DNA from: Hymenobacter sp. 15J16-1T3B
GTDB taxonomy: Bacteria; Bacteroidota; Bacteroidia; Cytophagales; Hymenobacteraceae
Reading direction: 5' to 3'
Length of the DNA stretch: 64,000 bases
NCBI RefSeq assembly: GCF_020711235.1
Contig: NZ_JAJFAV010000010.1
Span: 62,001 to 126,000 of the forward strand
The notes beneath the pieces are model-generated. The model saw nothing but the letters and a program-made list of their open reading frames with translations, did no database searches and was not told where the DNA came from. Of this stretch, positions 1 through 8,636 are shown piece after piece. The translations under genes were made by a program, and so were the position numbers. Position 1 is the stretch's first letter, and the number at the start of each line of letters is the position of its first letter.

Positions 1-1785
1 GGCAATGATGTCGCGCTCCTGGCCCTGGAAGGAATCGACGGTGCCGATGCTGAGCTGGCGCTTGTTCTGCAATTCCAGCAGCTCGGGTATCTCGTCGACG
101 CGGTCCTTGAGGTAGTTGATCTGAGCGCGGTAGGGGGCGATGATGCCGATGCTGAGCGGTTGCGGCTCGTGGTCCTCGGGGTGGTAGTCCTGCAGCAGCT
201 CCACGAGGCGGCGCAGCAGCAAGTCGGCTTCCTCGGGGTTGGCTACCGAGGGCGAGTCGAGGATACCCAGCTCGGAAAAGCCGCAGCCGGCCGTGTCGAT
301 AAACTCCACCGCGCCGGGCTCGGGCGGGAAGCGCAAATCAAAGGCGTGCAGATCGGCACGGCGCACGCGCTCATCGGCCACCAGGCGCCCGCCGTAGAAC
401 TGGTCGGAGGAGAAGCGCATGATGTCCTCGTGCATGCGGTACTGCACTTCCAGCATCTTGGCGGTGGCGGGCTGGCGGGTGATGCACTTCTCGAACAGCG
501 TCTCGCGCAAACCCTGGGCCGCCGCTTTTTCGCTCTTGACGGTGGGCGGCAGCTGGCAATGGTCGCCGGCCAGCACCACGCGCTCGGCTTTCGTTATCGG
601 AATCCAGCAGCCCGGCTCCAGGGCCTGGGCGGCCTCGTCGATGAACACCGTCTCGTAGGTGAGGTGGCGGATGGCGCGGTTTGCGGCGCCCACCAGCGTG
701 CAGGTAATCACCTGCACTTTGTCGAGCAAATCCTCGGTGATGTACTTTTCGAGCTGATCCGACTCCTGCAGCATCTGGTGGGCCTGCTCCTTGAGGTGCT
801 GGCGCTGCTGCCGCTCTTCCCAGCCGAAGTTGCGCTTGAACTTGCCCGCCTCTTCGCGGTACTGCTCGGCCGTCTGGCGCAAGCTGCGCAGCTCCGGGTA
901 GTGCTTGTGGGCCATTACCTGTGCGTCGAGCGTGTGCTCCAGCAGCAGATCCGACACCCGCGAAGGGTTACCCATACGAATGACGTTGACGCCGCGCTCG
1001 GCCAGCTTTTCGGTGAGCAAGTCCACGGCCGTGTTCGAGGGCGCACACACCAGCACCCGCCGCTCCCGCCGGATGGTTTCCAGGATGGCCTGCACCAGCG
1101 TGGTGGTTTTGCCGGTGCCGGGCGGGCCGTGGATGATGGCCACGTCCTTGGCGGCCATGACCTGCTGCACGGCCGCCAGCTGCGAGGCGTTGAGTGGGTT
1201 GGGATAATAAAGCTTCTCGGTCTGGGCTTCCGTTTTGAACTCGGCCGGGCGGTGGCCCAGCAGGGTGTCGCGCAGCTCCTGCAGGCGGCCAAAAGCGCCC
1301 TGCACCTTCTGCAGAGCGTATTCCATCTCGCGGTAGCTGACCTCGTCGAAGGTCAGGTCGATGCCGAGCTTGCCCTCGTCAATCCAGTCGGGCAGGTCCT
1401 CCTTGTTGGTGGCCAACGTGATTTTATTGCGGCGCACCGAGGTGACCACGCCCGAGAGCATGGGCTTGTCGGAGCCGGCGCGGCCGGGGATGTTGCCGAA
1501 GATGGCCGCGTTCTTGCCGACCTGAAACAGGTGCAGCTGCTGGCTCTGCCCGGCCGGGCGCTCCAGCTCCAGCACCAGCTTGCCGCCGAAGCCGATGTCT
1601 TCCTTGGTGATTTTGATCGGGTACCAGGTCAGGCCGCGGTGCACGCGTTCCGAGATGGTGCTCTTAGCGTTGCGCAGGCGGTATTGCTCCAAATCCTCCT
1701 GTTGCTCCAGCTTCAGCAAAGCCTGGACGCGGCGGAGTTCTTCGTAAACGGAGTCGGTAGGGGTATGGGGGGCGGTTTCGGCCAA
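1..1785 (-). CDS. SF1 DNA/RNA helicase, UPF1/IGHMBP2-like AAA_11/AAA_12 type (3' end beyond window)
   Basis: An ATP-dependent superfamily 1 helicase of the UPF1/DNA2/IGHMBP2 type; substrate unknown. Translating the minus strand from 1785 gives about 595 residues that stay open at base 1. Visible motifs in order: Walker A GPPGTGKTT near residue 218, Walker B VFIDEAAQA near 381, motif III GDHCQLPP near 408, QYRMH near 452, and motif V GTVDSFQGQERD at the window edge. The N-terminal region (ERVHRGLTWYPI, then GKLVLELERP) is typical of the Bacteroidota members, as I recall them. The reading frame is open back to 1923 but contains no ATG. TTG at 1785, preceded by GAAGAAG, is my choice; GTG 1827 and TTG 1824 are alternatives. 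The last C-terminal part is missing because of the window edge. The family call is firm; the start is not. Confidence 0.9.
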   Translation of the reverse strand, partial: MAETAPHTPTDSVYEELRRVQALLKLEQQEDLEQYRLRNAKSTISERVHRGLTWYPIKITKEDIGFGGKLVLELERPAGQSQQLHLFQVGKNAAIFGNIPGRAGSDKPMLSGVVTSVRRNKITLATNKEDLPDWIDEGKLGIDLTFDEVSYREMEYALQKVQGAFGRLQELRDTLLGHRPAEFKTEAQTEKLYYPNPLNASQLAAVQQVMAAKDVAIIHGPPGTGKTTTLVQAILETIRRERRVLVCAPSNTAVDLLTEKLAERGVNVIRMGNPSRVSDLLLEHTLDAQVMAHKHYPELRSLRQTAEQYREEAGKFKRNFGWEERQQRQHLKEQAHQMLQESDQLEKYITEDLLDKVQVITCTLVGAANRAIRHLTYETVFIDEAAQALEPGCWIPITKAERVVLAGDHCQLPPTVKSEKAAAQGLRETLFEKCITRQPATAKMLEVQYRMHEDIMRFSSDQFYGGRLVADERVRRADLHAFDLRFPPEPGAVEFIDTAGCGFSELGILDSPSVANPEEADLLLRRLVELLQDYHPEDHEPQPLSIGIIAPYRAQINYLKDRVDEIPELLELQNKRQLSIGTVDSFQGQERDIIA

Positions 1786-1891
1786 CTTCTTCGGGCTGCT
1801 AAGGCTAGGTGTAAACCAGTTCAACACGCGTTGAACGGCAAACGTGCGGCCGAAGGTCGGGGAGAAATGCGGAATGACGTCGAATGGCTGC

Positions 1892-2260
1892 TCAGCGGGC
1901 GGCAACGTTGCGGACGTACCGCCTTAACTGCTCCAAATCTTGATACGCTGGACAAACTATAGCTGCAAATTGACGCAGCGCTTCAGGACTATCAACGTGC
2001 ATATCTAACGCATAAGCCTCTTCGTCAAAATCCATATGATCAACTAAATCTGGATAGTTACTGCCTTCGATAATCAGCAACGTGACGTCTACCAAAGAGA
2101 GCAGCCCTTGTGTAGCTCCATATTGGTCAAATAATGCTTTGTAAGCTGATAAATGGGGCTGATCAAAATCAGCACGTAGCTGATACATCTGTTCTGGTGA
2201 GCCGTACTGTGCCCCATCAACAAATTCTACTGCAAAAGGAAAAGAGTTTAGCGTTGTCAC
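1892..2260 (-). CDS. Hypothetical acidic 122-aa protein
   Basis: A small acidic protein (start MTTLNSFPFAVEFVDG) with no signal peptide or membrane segment. I do not recognise the family. Its base composition is clearly more AT-rich than the helicase and oxidoreductase around it, which suggests more recent arrival. Acidic, single-domain, AT-rich orphans of this size are often contact-toxin immunity proteins; the stretch LLIIEGSNYPDLVDHMDFDE is weakly compatible with that, but this is inference only. The stop lies about 107 bases upstream of the preferred helicase start, in another frame. A hairpin element sits just upstream of the gene. Confidence 0.7.
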   Translation of the reverse strand: MTTLNSFPFAVEFVDGAQYGSPEQMYQLRADFDQPHLSAYKALFDQYGATQGLLSLVDVTLLIIEGSNYPDLVDHMDFDEEAYALDMHVDSPEALRQFAAIVCPAYQDLEQLRRYVRNVAAR

Positions 2261-2292
2261 ATTGGCGGTATGAGTCGGCTAGCAAGTAAAGC

Positions 2293-2362
2293 AAATAGGC
2301 CGTCAGGCTAAGCACATAGCGCGGTAGAGATGCTTCGGCAAGCTCAGCATGACGGCCTATTT
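2293..2362. repeat. 70-base imperfect palindrome (terminator-like or dispersed hairpin)
   Basis: Left arm 2293-2313 and right arm 2342-2362 are inverted copies of 21 bases with two mismatches; the outer 13 bases AAATAGGCCGTCA / TGACGGCCTATTT pair perfectly. It lies downstream of the oxidoreductase gene (which ends at 2419) and upstream of the small orphan, so it could terminate the first and insulate the second. The CTTCGGCAAGCTCAGCATGACG core resembles intergenic repeats I associate with Hymenobacter genomes; that is recollection, not a search result. Confidence 0.7.
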
Positions 2363-2418
2363 CTATTAATCAAGAAGTAATCAGAGCTTAAGATTCCCGA
2401 TACAGGAATTTATAGCAG

Positions 2419-3279
2419 TTACAGCCCCATCAGCTCCCGTAGCCCTTCCTTCAACGAAGCAGGCTGCCGCCCCAGCACCTCAGCCAGCTCCGACGTCACG
2501 GCGCTTTCCTGCCCGTGCTTGATGTCGGTCATGAAGCCGAGGCTGAGCTGGGCGACGAGCTCGGGCAGGCCGCGCGCTTTCAGGCCGGCCACGAAGTCGG
2601 CCGGCTCCACGTCGGTGTAGCGCACTTCGCGGCCCGACAGCTCCGTGAGGGCCGCGGCCACGTCGTGGAAGGAGTAGGTCTGCGCGCCGGTGAAGGTGTA
2701 GATGCGGTTGGCGCAGTCGCCCGTGGCCAGCACGTTGGCAATGGCCTCGCCCATGTCGCGGCGCAGGGCGTAGGACACGCGGCCCTCGCCAGCGGGCAGG
2801 TAGATGCCGGCTTCTAGCACCCGCGGCCCCACGAATTGCGGCAGCGTGTCCATGTAAAGGATGTTGCGAAACAGCACGTAGTCGAGGCCGCTGGCCCGGA
2901 TGTAGTCCTCGGTCTGGAAGTGACGTTTCATCAGGTCGTTGACCAAGGCCTCGGGCTCCCGCAGGGCGCGGCCGGTGTAGGCCAGGCAGCGCACGCCGGC
3001 GCGCTTGGCCGCGTCCACCACGTTGTGGTGCTGCTGCAGGCCGTCGGCGTCGGCGCCGCCCGACACGAGCAGCACTTTTTCCACGCCCTGCATGGCCTGT
3101 TCGAGCGCGACCGGGTCGCGGTAGTCGCCCGTGCGCAGGTGCACGCCCTGGGCTTGCAGAGAGGCCGCTTTGGCCGGGTCGCGCACCAGGGCGGCAAGTT
3201 GGCTAGCGGGTAGTTTGGTGAGCAGTTGCTGAATGACGGCCGCGCCGAGGTGGCCGGTGGCGCCGGTGATAAGTATCAT
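2419..3279 (-). CDS. NmrA/QOR2-like NAD(P)-dependent oxidoreductase (SDR superfamily)
   Basis: A 286-aa atypical short-chain dehydrogenase, cytoplasmic. The N-terminus MILITGATGHLGAAV carries the nucleotide-binding GATGxLG motif at residues 6-12. Segments such as AALVRDPAKA, GDYRDPVALEQA and GVEKVLLVSGG line up well with E. coli QorB (YtfG), the type 2 NAD(P)H:quinone oxidoreductase, and the overall length matches (about 286). It lies 113 bases downstream of an AraC-family regulator on the same strand, a pairing often seen for redox-stress quinone reductases. Quinone reduction is inferred from family similarity; other NmrA members are redox-sensing regulators without catalytic activity. Confidence 0.88.
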   Translation of the reverse strand: MILITGATGHLGAAVIQQLLTKLPASQLAALVRDPAKAASLQAQGVHLRTGDYRDPVALEQAMQGVEKVLLVSGGADADGLQQHHNVVDAAKRAGVRCLAYTGRALREPEALVNDLMKRHFQTEDYIRASGLDYVLFRNILYMDTLPQFVGPRVLEAGIYLPAGEGRVSYALRRDMGEAIANVLATGDCANRIYTFTGAQTYSFHDVAAALTELSGREVRYTDVEPADFVAGLKARGLPELVAQLSLGFMTDIKHGQESAVTSELAEVLGRQPASLKEGLRELMGL

Positions 3280-3392
3280 GGGGCAGGCCTGCCGGATTGG
3301 TGAGCGGCAGGTACTGGCAAAGGTGCCGCCCGCCCGGCGCCGGCGGAATGGCCAAAGGGCGGCAAGAGTGGGCCAAACGGCGGCAATGCCGG

Positions 3393-4262
3393 CTAGCCGA
3401 CCTGCTTGTAGGCCTTGGGGGAGCGGCCGTGGCTTTTTTTGAAGAAGCGGCTGAAGGCCGAAGCATCGGCGAAGTGCAGCTGCTCGGCCACCTGCGCCAC
3501 CGTCAGCGCGGGGTTGAGCAGCCGGGCCTTGGCTTCGAGCATCACCGCTTCCTCGATCCAGGCGCTGGCGGTTTTGCCGGTGGCCTCGCGCACGGTTTCA
3601 CTCAGGTGCTTGGGCGTGATGCACAGCTGCTCCCCGTAAAACGCCACGCTGCGCTCGGTCAGGCAGTGCGCGTTGACCAGCTGCTTGAAGTCGGCCGCAA
3701 TCAGCTGCCCACGCGACTGGCCGCCGCGCCGCGCTTCGCGTTGCCGCTCGTACGCGGCCACCACTTCGTAGAGCAGGCTGTTGATCAGGTTTTTGACAAT
3801 GTCGTCGCGGTAGGCGTGCGGGGCGCGGAGCTTGTCGCGCAGAAAGAGCAAGGAGGCCTGGATGCTGGCGGCCTCGGCAGCGGCCAGGGGCAGCACGTGG
3901 CGGGTAGCGCCGTCCAGAAACTGCAAGTGCTCGGGATGGAGACGGTGACCGGCCGTCATGAAGTCGCGGGTGAAAAACAGCGACAGGCTGTCGTGGTCGG
4001 CGGAAAAGTCCGTCCACTGCTTGATGGTGTGCGGGGTGATGAGCATCAAGTCGCCGGGCCCGATGGCGTAGGTTTCTAGGTTGGCCTGCAGCTCGGCGCT
4101 GCCGCGCAGGCACAGGCCGATTTTGTAGTAGTCGCCGCGGTAGGGCGTGTGCATGGGCGGCCCATCGGTGTGGGTGCTATCGTCCAGAAAGAACACCCCG
4201 GCCGCCTCGGCCGCGGGCGCCGAAAAGTACTGAAGCGGGTAGGTCGGGATGGGCGTGGTCAT
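3393..4262 (-). CDS. AraC family transcriptional regulator
   Basis: A 289-aa DNA-binding regulator: an N-terminal cupin-like AraC ligand domain (about residues 20-140, with HTPYRGDYYKIGLC and IGPGDLMLITPH) and a C-terminal AraC HTH domain (about 190-285, with TVAQVAEQLHFADASAFSRF and FKKSHGRSPKAYK). The frame stays open upstream as far as 5702, but the real start is ATG 4262 (MTTPIPTYPLQYF), where family-like sequence begins; the upstream reading lies antisense-frame within the VWA gene. It precedes the QOR2-like gene on the same strand and probably controls it; the effector is unknown. Confidence 0.93.
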   Translation of the reverse strand: MTTPIPTYPLQYFSAPAAEAAGVFFLDDSTHTDGPPMHTPYRGDYYKIGLCLRGSAELQANLETYAIGPGDLMLITPHTIKQWTDFSADHDSLSLFFTRDFMTAGHRLHPEHLQFLDGATRHVLPLAAAEAASIQASLLFLRDKLRAPHAYRDDIVKNLINSLLYEVVAAYERQREARRGGQSRGQLIAADFKQLVNAHCLTERSVAFYGEQLCITPKHLSETVREATGKTASAWIEEAVMLEAKARLLNPALTVAQVAEQLHFADASAFSRFFKKSHGRSPKAYKQVG

Positions 4263-4348
4263 CGAATGGGCTGGATTGCACCCGGCGGGGCGGAATGGAC
4301 GGCTACCCCGGCGTTGGGCAGCTGCGGGGCCGTCAGGGACGGCCCGCG

Positions 4349-5476
4349 TCAGGCGGCGGCTACTTTCGTTACGTCCTGGCCCTGAATGGCGGCGGCCATG
4401 AGCGCCGGAAACTTGTCGGGCGTGCAGGCAAAGGACGGAATGCCCAGCGCGGCCAGCTTCTCGGCTACCGAACGGTCGAAGCTCGGGGCGCCTTCGTCGC
4501 TCAGGGCCAGCAGCACCACCACCGTCACGCCGGCGGCCTGCAGCTCGGCGGCCCGGCGCAGCAACCCGGCGGGGCTGCCGCCCTCGTACAAGTCGCTGAT
4601 GAGCACCAGGATGGTGTCGGTGGGGCGGGTGATAAGCTGCTGGCAGTAGCCCAGGGCCAGGTCGATGTCGGTGCCGCCGCCGAGCTGCACCCCGAAGAGC
4701 AGGTCCACCGGGTCCTGTAAATCCTCGGAGAGGTTGGCCACGGCGGTATCGAACACCACCATGTGGGTGCGCACCGCCTTGATGGAAGCCAGCACCGCCC
4801 CGAACACGCCCGCGTACACCGCCGAGGCCGCCATGGAGCCGCTCTGGTCCACGCACAGCACGATTTCCTTGAGCGCCTGCCCGCGCTTGCCGTAGCCCAC
4901 CAGCCGCTCGGGAACGACCGTGCGGTGCGTGGGCTGGTAGTGCTTGAGGTTGGCCCGGATGGTGGCGCCCCAGTTGATTTCGCGGTACTTGGGGCGTGGG
5001 TTGCGCACGGCCCGGCTCAGGGCGCCCTGCACGGCCTGCCGCAGCGGGTTGGCCAGTTGCTGCTCCAGGTCCCGTACCACGCGCTGCACCACCTCGCGGG
5101 CGGTGTGCTTGGCTTTGGCGGGCATCACCCGGCCCAACGACATGAGCAAGCCGACCAAATGCACGTCGGGCTGCACGGTGCGCAGGATTTCGGGCTCCTG
5201 CAGCAGCTGGTTCAGGCCCAGGCGCTCCATGGCGTCTTTCTGCATCACGGCCACCACCGAGGAGGGGAAGTACTGGCGGATGTCGCCCAGCCAGCGCGAC
5301 ACGCGCGGGGCGGAGGCGCCCAGGCCGCCGCGCCGCTCCTGGCTGTGCTCGTCGTAAAGCTGGGTGAGCACCTCGTCCATGCGGCCGTAGTCGGGGGAGA
5401 AGGGCACGGCGTTGGCGGCGTCGGCGGCGGAGCCGAGGACGAGCTTCCAGCGGGCGGTGTGGTCGGCAGCGGACAT
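4349..5476 (-). CDS. VWA domain protein of the MoxR/SWIM/DUF5682 system
   Basis: A 375-aa cytoplasmic protein with a C-terminal von Willebrand A domain. The metal-ion-dependent adhesion site is intact: D210-x-S212-x-S214 (CVDQSGSM), T269 (GGGTD) and D295 (ISDLYEGG). The N-terminal 200 residues are helical. Such VWA proteins act with MoxR AAA+ ATPases as substrate adaptors; E. coli YehP is the counterpart I would name. The start is ATG 5476 (MSAADHTARWK); a longer frame to 5791 crosses into the divergent aminopeptidase gene and is unlikely. It is separated from its presumed partners (DUF5682 at 8637, MoxR at 12141, DUF5691 and SWIM further on) by an M1 peptidase gene on the plus strand. Confidence 0.9.
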   Translation of the reverse strand: MSAADHTARWKLVLGSAADAANAVPFSPDYGRMDEVLTQLYDEHSQERRGGLGASAPRVSRWLGDIRQYFPSSVVAVMQKDAMERLGLNQLLQEPEILRTVQPDVHLVGLLMSLGRVMPAKAKHTAREVVQRVVRDLEQQLANPLRQAVQGALSRAVRNPRPKYREINWGATIRANLKHYQPTHRTVVPERLVGYGKRGQALKEIVLCVDQSGSMAASAVYAGVFGAVLASIKAVRTHMVVFDTAVANLSEDLQDPVDLLFGVQLGGGTDIDLALGYCQQLITRPTDTILVLISDLYEGGSPAGLLRRAAELQAAGVTVVVLLALSDEGAPSFDRSVAEKLAALGIPSFACTPDKFPALMAAAIQGQDVTKVAAA

Positions 5477-5687
5477 TAGGCGGAAAATCAGCGAGTGAGG
5501 GAAAGCGGCGAGGCGGGCGGCGCCTGGGCATCGGGGGCGGCTGGGGCGCGGCCAGCACGCGAAGCCGGCGGTTGGGCTGGCAAGTACGCAGGGGAAACCG
5601 GGCCAGGCAACTCCTGGGCGCGCCCGGCGGGCCAGGGCGGTAGCTGCGTGGCCGCGTTTCGGGTAATTTCGGGCTTTTGCTCCTCGC

Positions 5688-8375
5688 ATGAAACGACGCC
5701 ACCGCGCCCTACGCGGCTGGGGCGCCTGGCTGCTGCTGGGCGCTGCCGCCTGCACCAGCACCCGCCCCGCCCGGCCCTTGGACGCACCCAAGGAAGCCGA
5801 AACCGCGTCGGCGGCCCCCGTGCCCGTAGAACCGGGCGTGAGCCGCGCCCTGGCCGAGTATCGCCGGCAGCAGCTCAGCGGCCTCGGCTACGCGTTGCAG
5901 TTGATGGTGCCAACGGAAAAACGGGCGGACATCGTGGCTTCGGAAATCATCCGCTTCCGCTTGAAATCCGTGGCGCAACCGCTGCAGCTCGATTTCAAAG
6001 AGCAGACAGAGCGGCTGCAGCGCCTGACGGTGAACGGCCAGCCGGTGCCCATCGACCACCGCGACGAACACCTGATTATTCCCGCCGCCGCGCTGCGCGT
6101 GGGCCCGAATGAAATCAGTATCGAGTTCCTGGCCGGTAACCTCTCGCTCAACCGCAACGACGACTACCTCTACACCCTGCTGGTGCCCGACCGCGCCCGC
6201 ACGGTGTTTCCGGTGTTCGATCAGCCCGATCTGAAGGCATCCTTTCAACTCCGGCTGCATGTGCCCGGCGGTTGGCAGGTGCTAACGAATGCCCCGCTGA
6301 CTTCGATCCAGCCAACCGTCGACGGGATGGTGCCGGACGCGGAAATCTACTCGTCCGCCCCGTCCGACACCATTAGTACTTACCTGTTCAGCTTCGTGGC
6401 GGGCAGGTTTCAGGCCGTTGACCAAAGCGCCGCCAGCCGCAACATGCGCCTGCTGCACCGCGAAACCGATCCGGACAAGCTGCGCCTGAGCCTGGGGCCC
6501 ATCTTCCAGATTCACCGCGACGCGCTGAGCTTTATGGAGCGGTACACCGGCATCCCTTACCCGTTCAAGAAGCTCGACTTCGCTGCTCTGCCCGACTTTC
6601 AGTACGGCGGCATGGAGCACGTCGGAGCCATCGACTACAAGGCCAGCACGCTGTTTTTGGACGCCGGTGCCACCCAGGACCAGCTGCTGGCCCGCAGCTC
6701 GCTCATCAGCCACGAAACGGCCCACATGTGGTTTGGCGACCTGGTGACCATGCGCTGGTTTGACGACGTGTGGATGAAGGAGGTGTTTGCCAACTTCATG
6801 GCCGACAAAATCACCCAGGTAGCCGTGCCGGGGGCCAATTACGACCTCAAGTTTGTGGTGGACCACTACCCGGCCGCCTACGGCGTGGACCGCACCGCCG
6901 GCGCCAACCCCATCCGCCAGAACCTCGACAACCTGCGGGATGCCGGCTCGCTCTACGGCAACATCATTTACCACAAGGCGCCCATCATGATGCGGCAGCT
7001 GGAGCGGCTGATGGGCGAAGAGGCGTTCCGCCTGGGCTTGCAGGAGTACCTGAAGAAATACGCTTTCGGCAACGCCAGCTGGCCCGAGCTCATTCAGATC
7101 CTGGACGCGCGCACGCCCGCCGACCTGCAGGCCTGGAACCAGATGTGGGTGAACCAGCCCGGCCGCCCGATATTCGACTACGAGCTGAAAACCGACGCGG
7201 GCACGATTACCAGTCTGGCCCTGACGCAGCGGGCCGAGGACGGCTCTACGCGCCTCTGGCCGCAGCTGGTTGAGCTGCAGCTGGTGTACGCCGACGGCCG
7301 CCGCAAGGAGCTGACGGTGAACATAAATCAGTCGCGGGTGGCGGTGCCCGCGGCCGCCGGGGAGCCGGTGCCGGCGTTTGTGCAGTTCAATTCCTCGGGC
7401 CTGGGCTACGGCGTGTTTCCGCTGGACGACCAGCTGAATCTGCCGCGCCGCTACAGCTACAAGGAACTGGGCCAGGTGCTGGGCCAGCGCCTGGCGCTGC
7501 TGCCCGAGCCGGTGGCGCGGGCGGCGGCCTACGTCACCCTCTACGAAAACGTGCTCAACCGCCGCTACCTCACCCCGCGCACCTTGCTCGACGTGTACCG
7601 GCAGCGCCTGCTGCACGAGCGGGAGGAGCTCAACCTGCGCCTGCTCACCGGGCAGCTCGGCGACCTGTACTGGAAGTTCTTGTTGCCGGCGCAGCGCGCG
7701 GCCCTGGCGCCCACGCTGGAGCAGGAGCTGTGGCGGGCCCTGGAGCAGAACCCGGCTCCGAATCAAAAGAAGCTGTTGTTTAAGGCCTACCAATCGGTGG
7801 CGCTGAGCCGCGCGGCCCAGCAGCGGCTCTACCAGGTGTGGGAGCGGCAGCAGCCGCCCGCCGGTGTCAAGCTCACCGAAGACGACTACACCGCCCTGGC
7901 CCTGGCGCTGGCCGTGCGCGACTACCCCGCGCCGGACCCCATTCTGCCCCGGCAGCTCAGCCGCATTCAGAACCCCGACCGGCAGCAGCGCCTGCGCTTC
8001 CTCATGCCCGCCCTCGCGCCCGAGCAGGCCACCCGCGACGCCTTTTTCGCCGGGCTGGCCGACGAGCACAACCGCGAGAAGGAAGCCTGGGTGGTGTCGG
8101 CGCTGGGCTACCTGCACCACCCGCTGCGCGTGGCCGCTTCCGAAAAATACCTGCCCCAGAGCCTCGCTTTGCTGGAGCAGATTCAGCAGACCGGCGACAT
8201 TTTCTTTCCCTACAGCTGGCTGCAGGCGACGCTGGGCTACTACCAGACGCCCACCGCCGCCAATACCGTTCGCGACTTTCTGGCCGCCCACCCGCAGTAC
8301 AACCCCAAGCTGCGCGCCAAGCTCCAGCAAGCTGCCGACGACCTGTTCCGGGCCGAGCAGCTGACGGCGCAGTAG
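5688..8375 (+). CDS. M1 family zinc metallopeptidase, lipoprotein
   Basis: An 895-aa aminopeptidase N-like protein exported as a lipoprotein: the N-terminus MKRRHRALRGWGAWLLLGAA is followed by a lipobox ending in AAC, so it probably sits in the envelope. The zinc site is complete: H342-E343-x-x-H346 (HETAHMWFGDL) with the third ligand E365 (MKEVFAN). The exopeptidase motif reads YGGMEHVGA, with H in place of the usual N. The C-terminal third is the helical ERAP1-like region. The gene is divergent from the VWA gene and convergent with DUF5682, sitting inside what is otherwise one functional cluster. A box reading TAATTTCG at 5664-5671, 17 bases before the ATG, is a possible degenerate promoter. 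Confidence 0.95.
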   Translation: MKRRHRALRGWGAWLLLGAAACTSTRPARPLDAPKEAETASAAPVPVEPGVSRALAEYRRQQLSGLGYALQLMVPTEKRADIVASEIIRFRLKSVAQPLQLDFKEQTERLQRLTVNGQPVPIDHRDEHLIIPAAALRVGPNEISIEFLAGNLSLNRNDDYLYTLLVPDRARTVFPVFDQPDLKASFQLRLHVPGGWQVLTNAPLTSIQPTVDGMVPDAEIYSSAPSDTISTYLFSFVAGRFQAVDQSAASRNMRLLHRETDPDKLRLSLGPIFQIHRDALSFMERYTGIPYPFKKLDFAALPDFQYGGMEHVGAIDYKASTLFLDAGATQDQLLARSSLISHETAHMWFGDLVTMRWFDDVWMKEVFANFMADKITQVAVPGANYDLKFVVDHYPAAYGVDRTAGANPIRQNLDNLRDAGSLYGNIIYHKAPIMMRQLERLMGEEAFRLGLQEYLKKYAFGNASWPELIQILDARTPADLQAWNQMWVNQPGRPIFDYELKTDAGTITSLALTQRAEDGSTRLWPQLVELQLVYADGRRKELTVNINQSRVAVPAAAGEPVPAFVQFNSSGLGYGVFPLDDQLNLPRRYSYKELGQVLGQRLALLPEPVARAAAYVTLYENVLNRRYLTPRTLLDVYRQRLLHEREELNLRLLTGQLGDLYWKFLLPAQRAALAPTLEQELWRALEQNPAPNQKKLLFKAYQSVALSRAAQQRLYQVWERQQPPAGVKLTEDDYTALALALAVRDYPAPDPILPRQLSRIQNPDRQQRLRFLMPALAPEQATRDAFFAGLADEHNREKEAWVVSALGYLHHPLRVAASEKYLPQSLALLEQIQQTGDIFFPYSWLQATLGYYQTPTAANTVRDFLAAHPQYNPKLRAKLQQAADDLFRAEQLTAQ

Positions 8376-8395
8376 TAGAAGGCAAAGAATTTCGT

Positions 8396-8604
8396 CCGTC
8401 ATCCCGAACAGCGCGAACCGAAGGTCGGCGTAGCTAAGGACCTTCCTCCAGCCCGGCACCAATCGAAAAGTGCAGCCACCAACGCCCGGATGTTGGTGGC
8501 TGCACTTACATATTACTGCCGTTACCAAAAAAGCGTCAGTACTTCGTCGGTAGCGGCGGTGCAGGGTGTGAGGAAGGTCCTTCGGCTGCGCCGCAGGATG
8601 ACGG
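8396..8604. repeat. Palindromic intergenic repeat element, copy A
   Basis: A 209-base imperfect palindrome between two convergent genes. The ends are inverted repeats (CCGTCATCC 8396-8404 / GGATGACGG 8596-8604), with a second pair inside (8436-8448 / 8570-8582) and a perfect 16-bp central hairpin (8468-8483 / 8492-8507, 8-base loop). The reverse complement aligns along its length with copy B at 63166-63368. It carries no ORF. It may be a MITE-like or REP-like element and could also act as a bidirectional terminator here. Confidence 0.85.
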
Positions 8605-8636
8605 CCTGCTTTTCATCCGATGCCGTGGGCGTCTAA

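Noticed and set aside
160-1962. 600-aa plus-strand ORF opposite the helicase
   Set aside because: Antisense shadow rich in Leu, Gly, His and Val; the minus strand carries all SF1 helicase motifs.
3393-5702. 769-aa minus-strand ORF that would fuse an Arg/Pro-rich N-terminus to the AraC regulator
   Set aside because: The first 480 residues are the other-frame shadow of the VWA gene; the AraC family sequence starts at ATG 4262.
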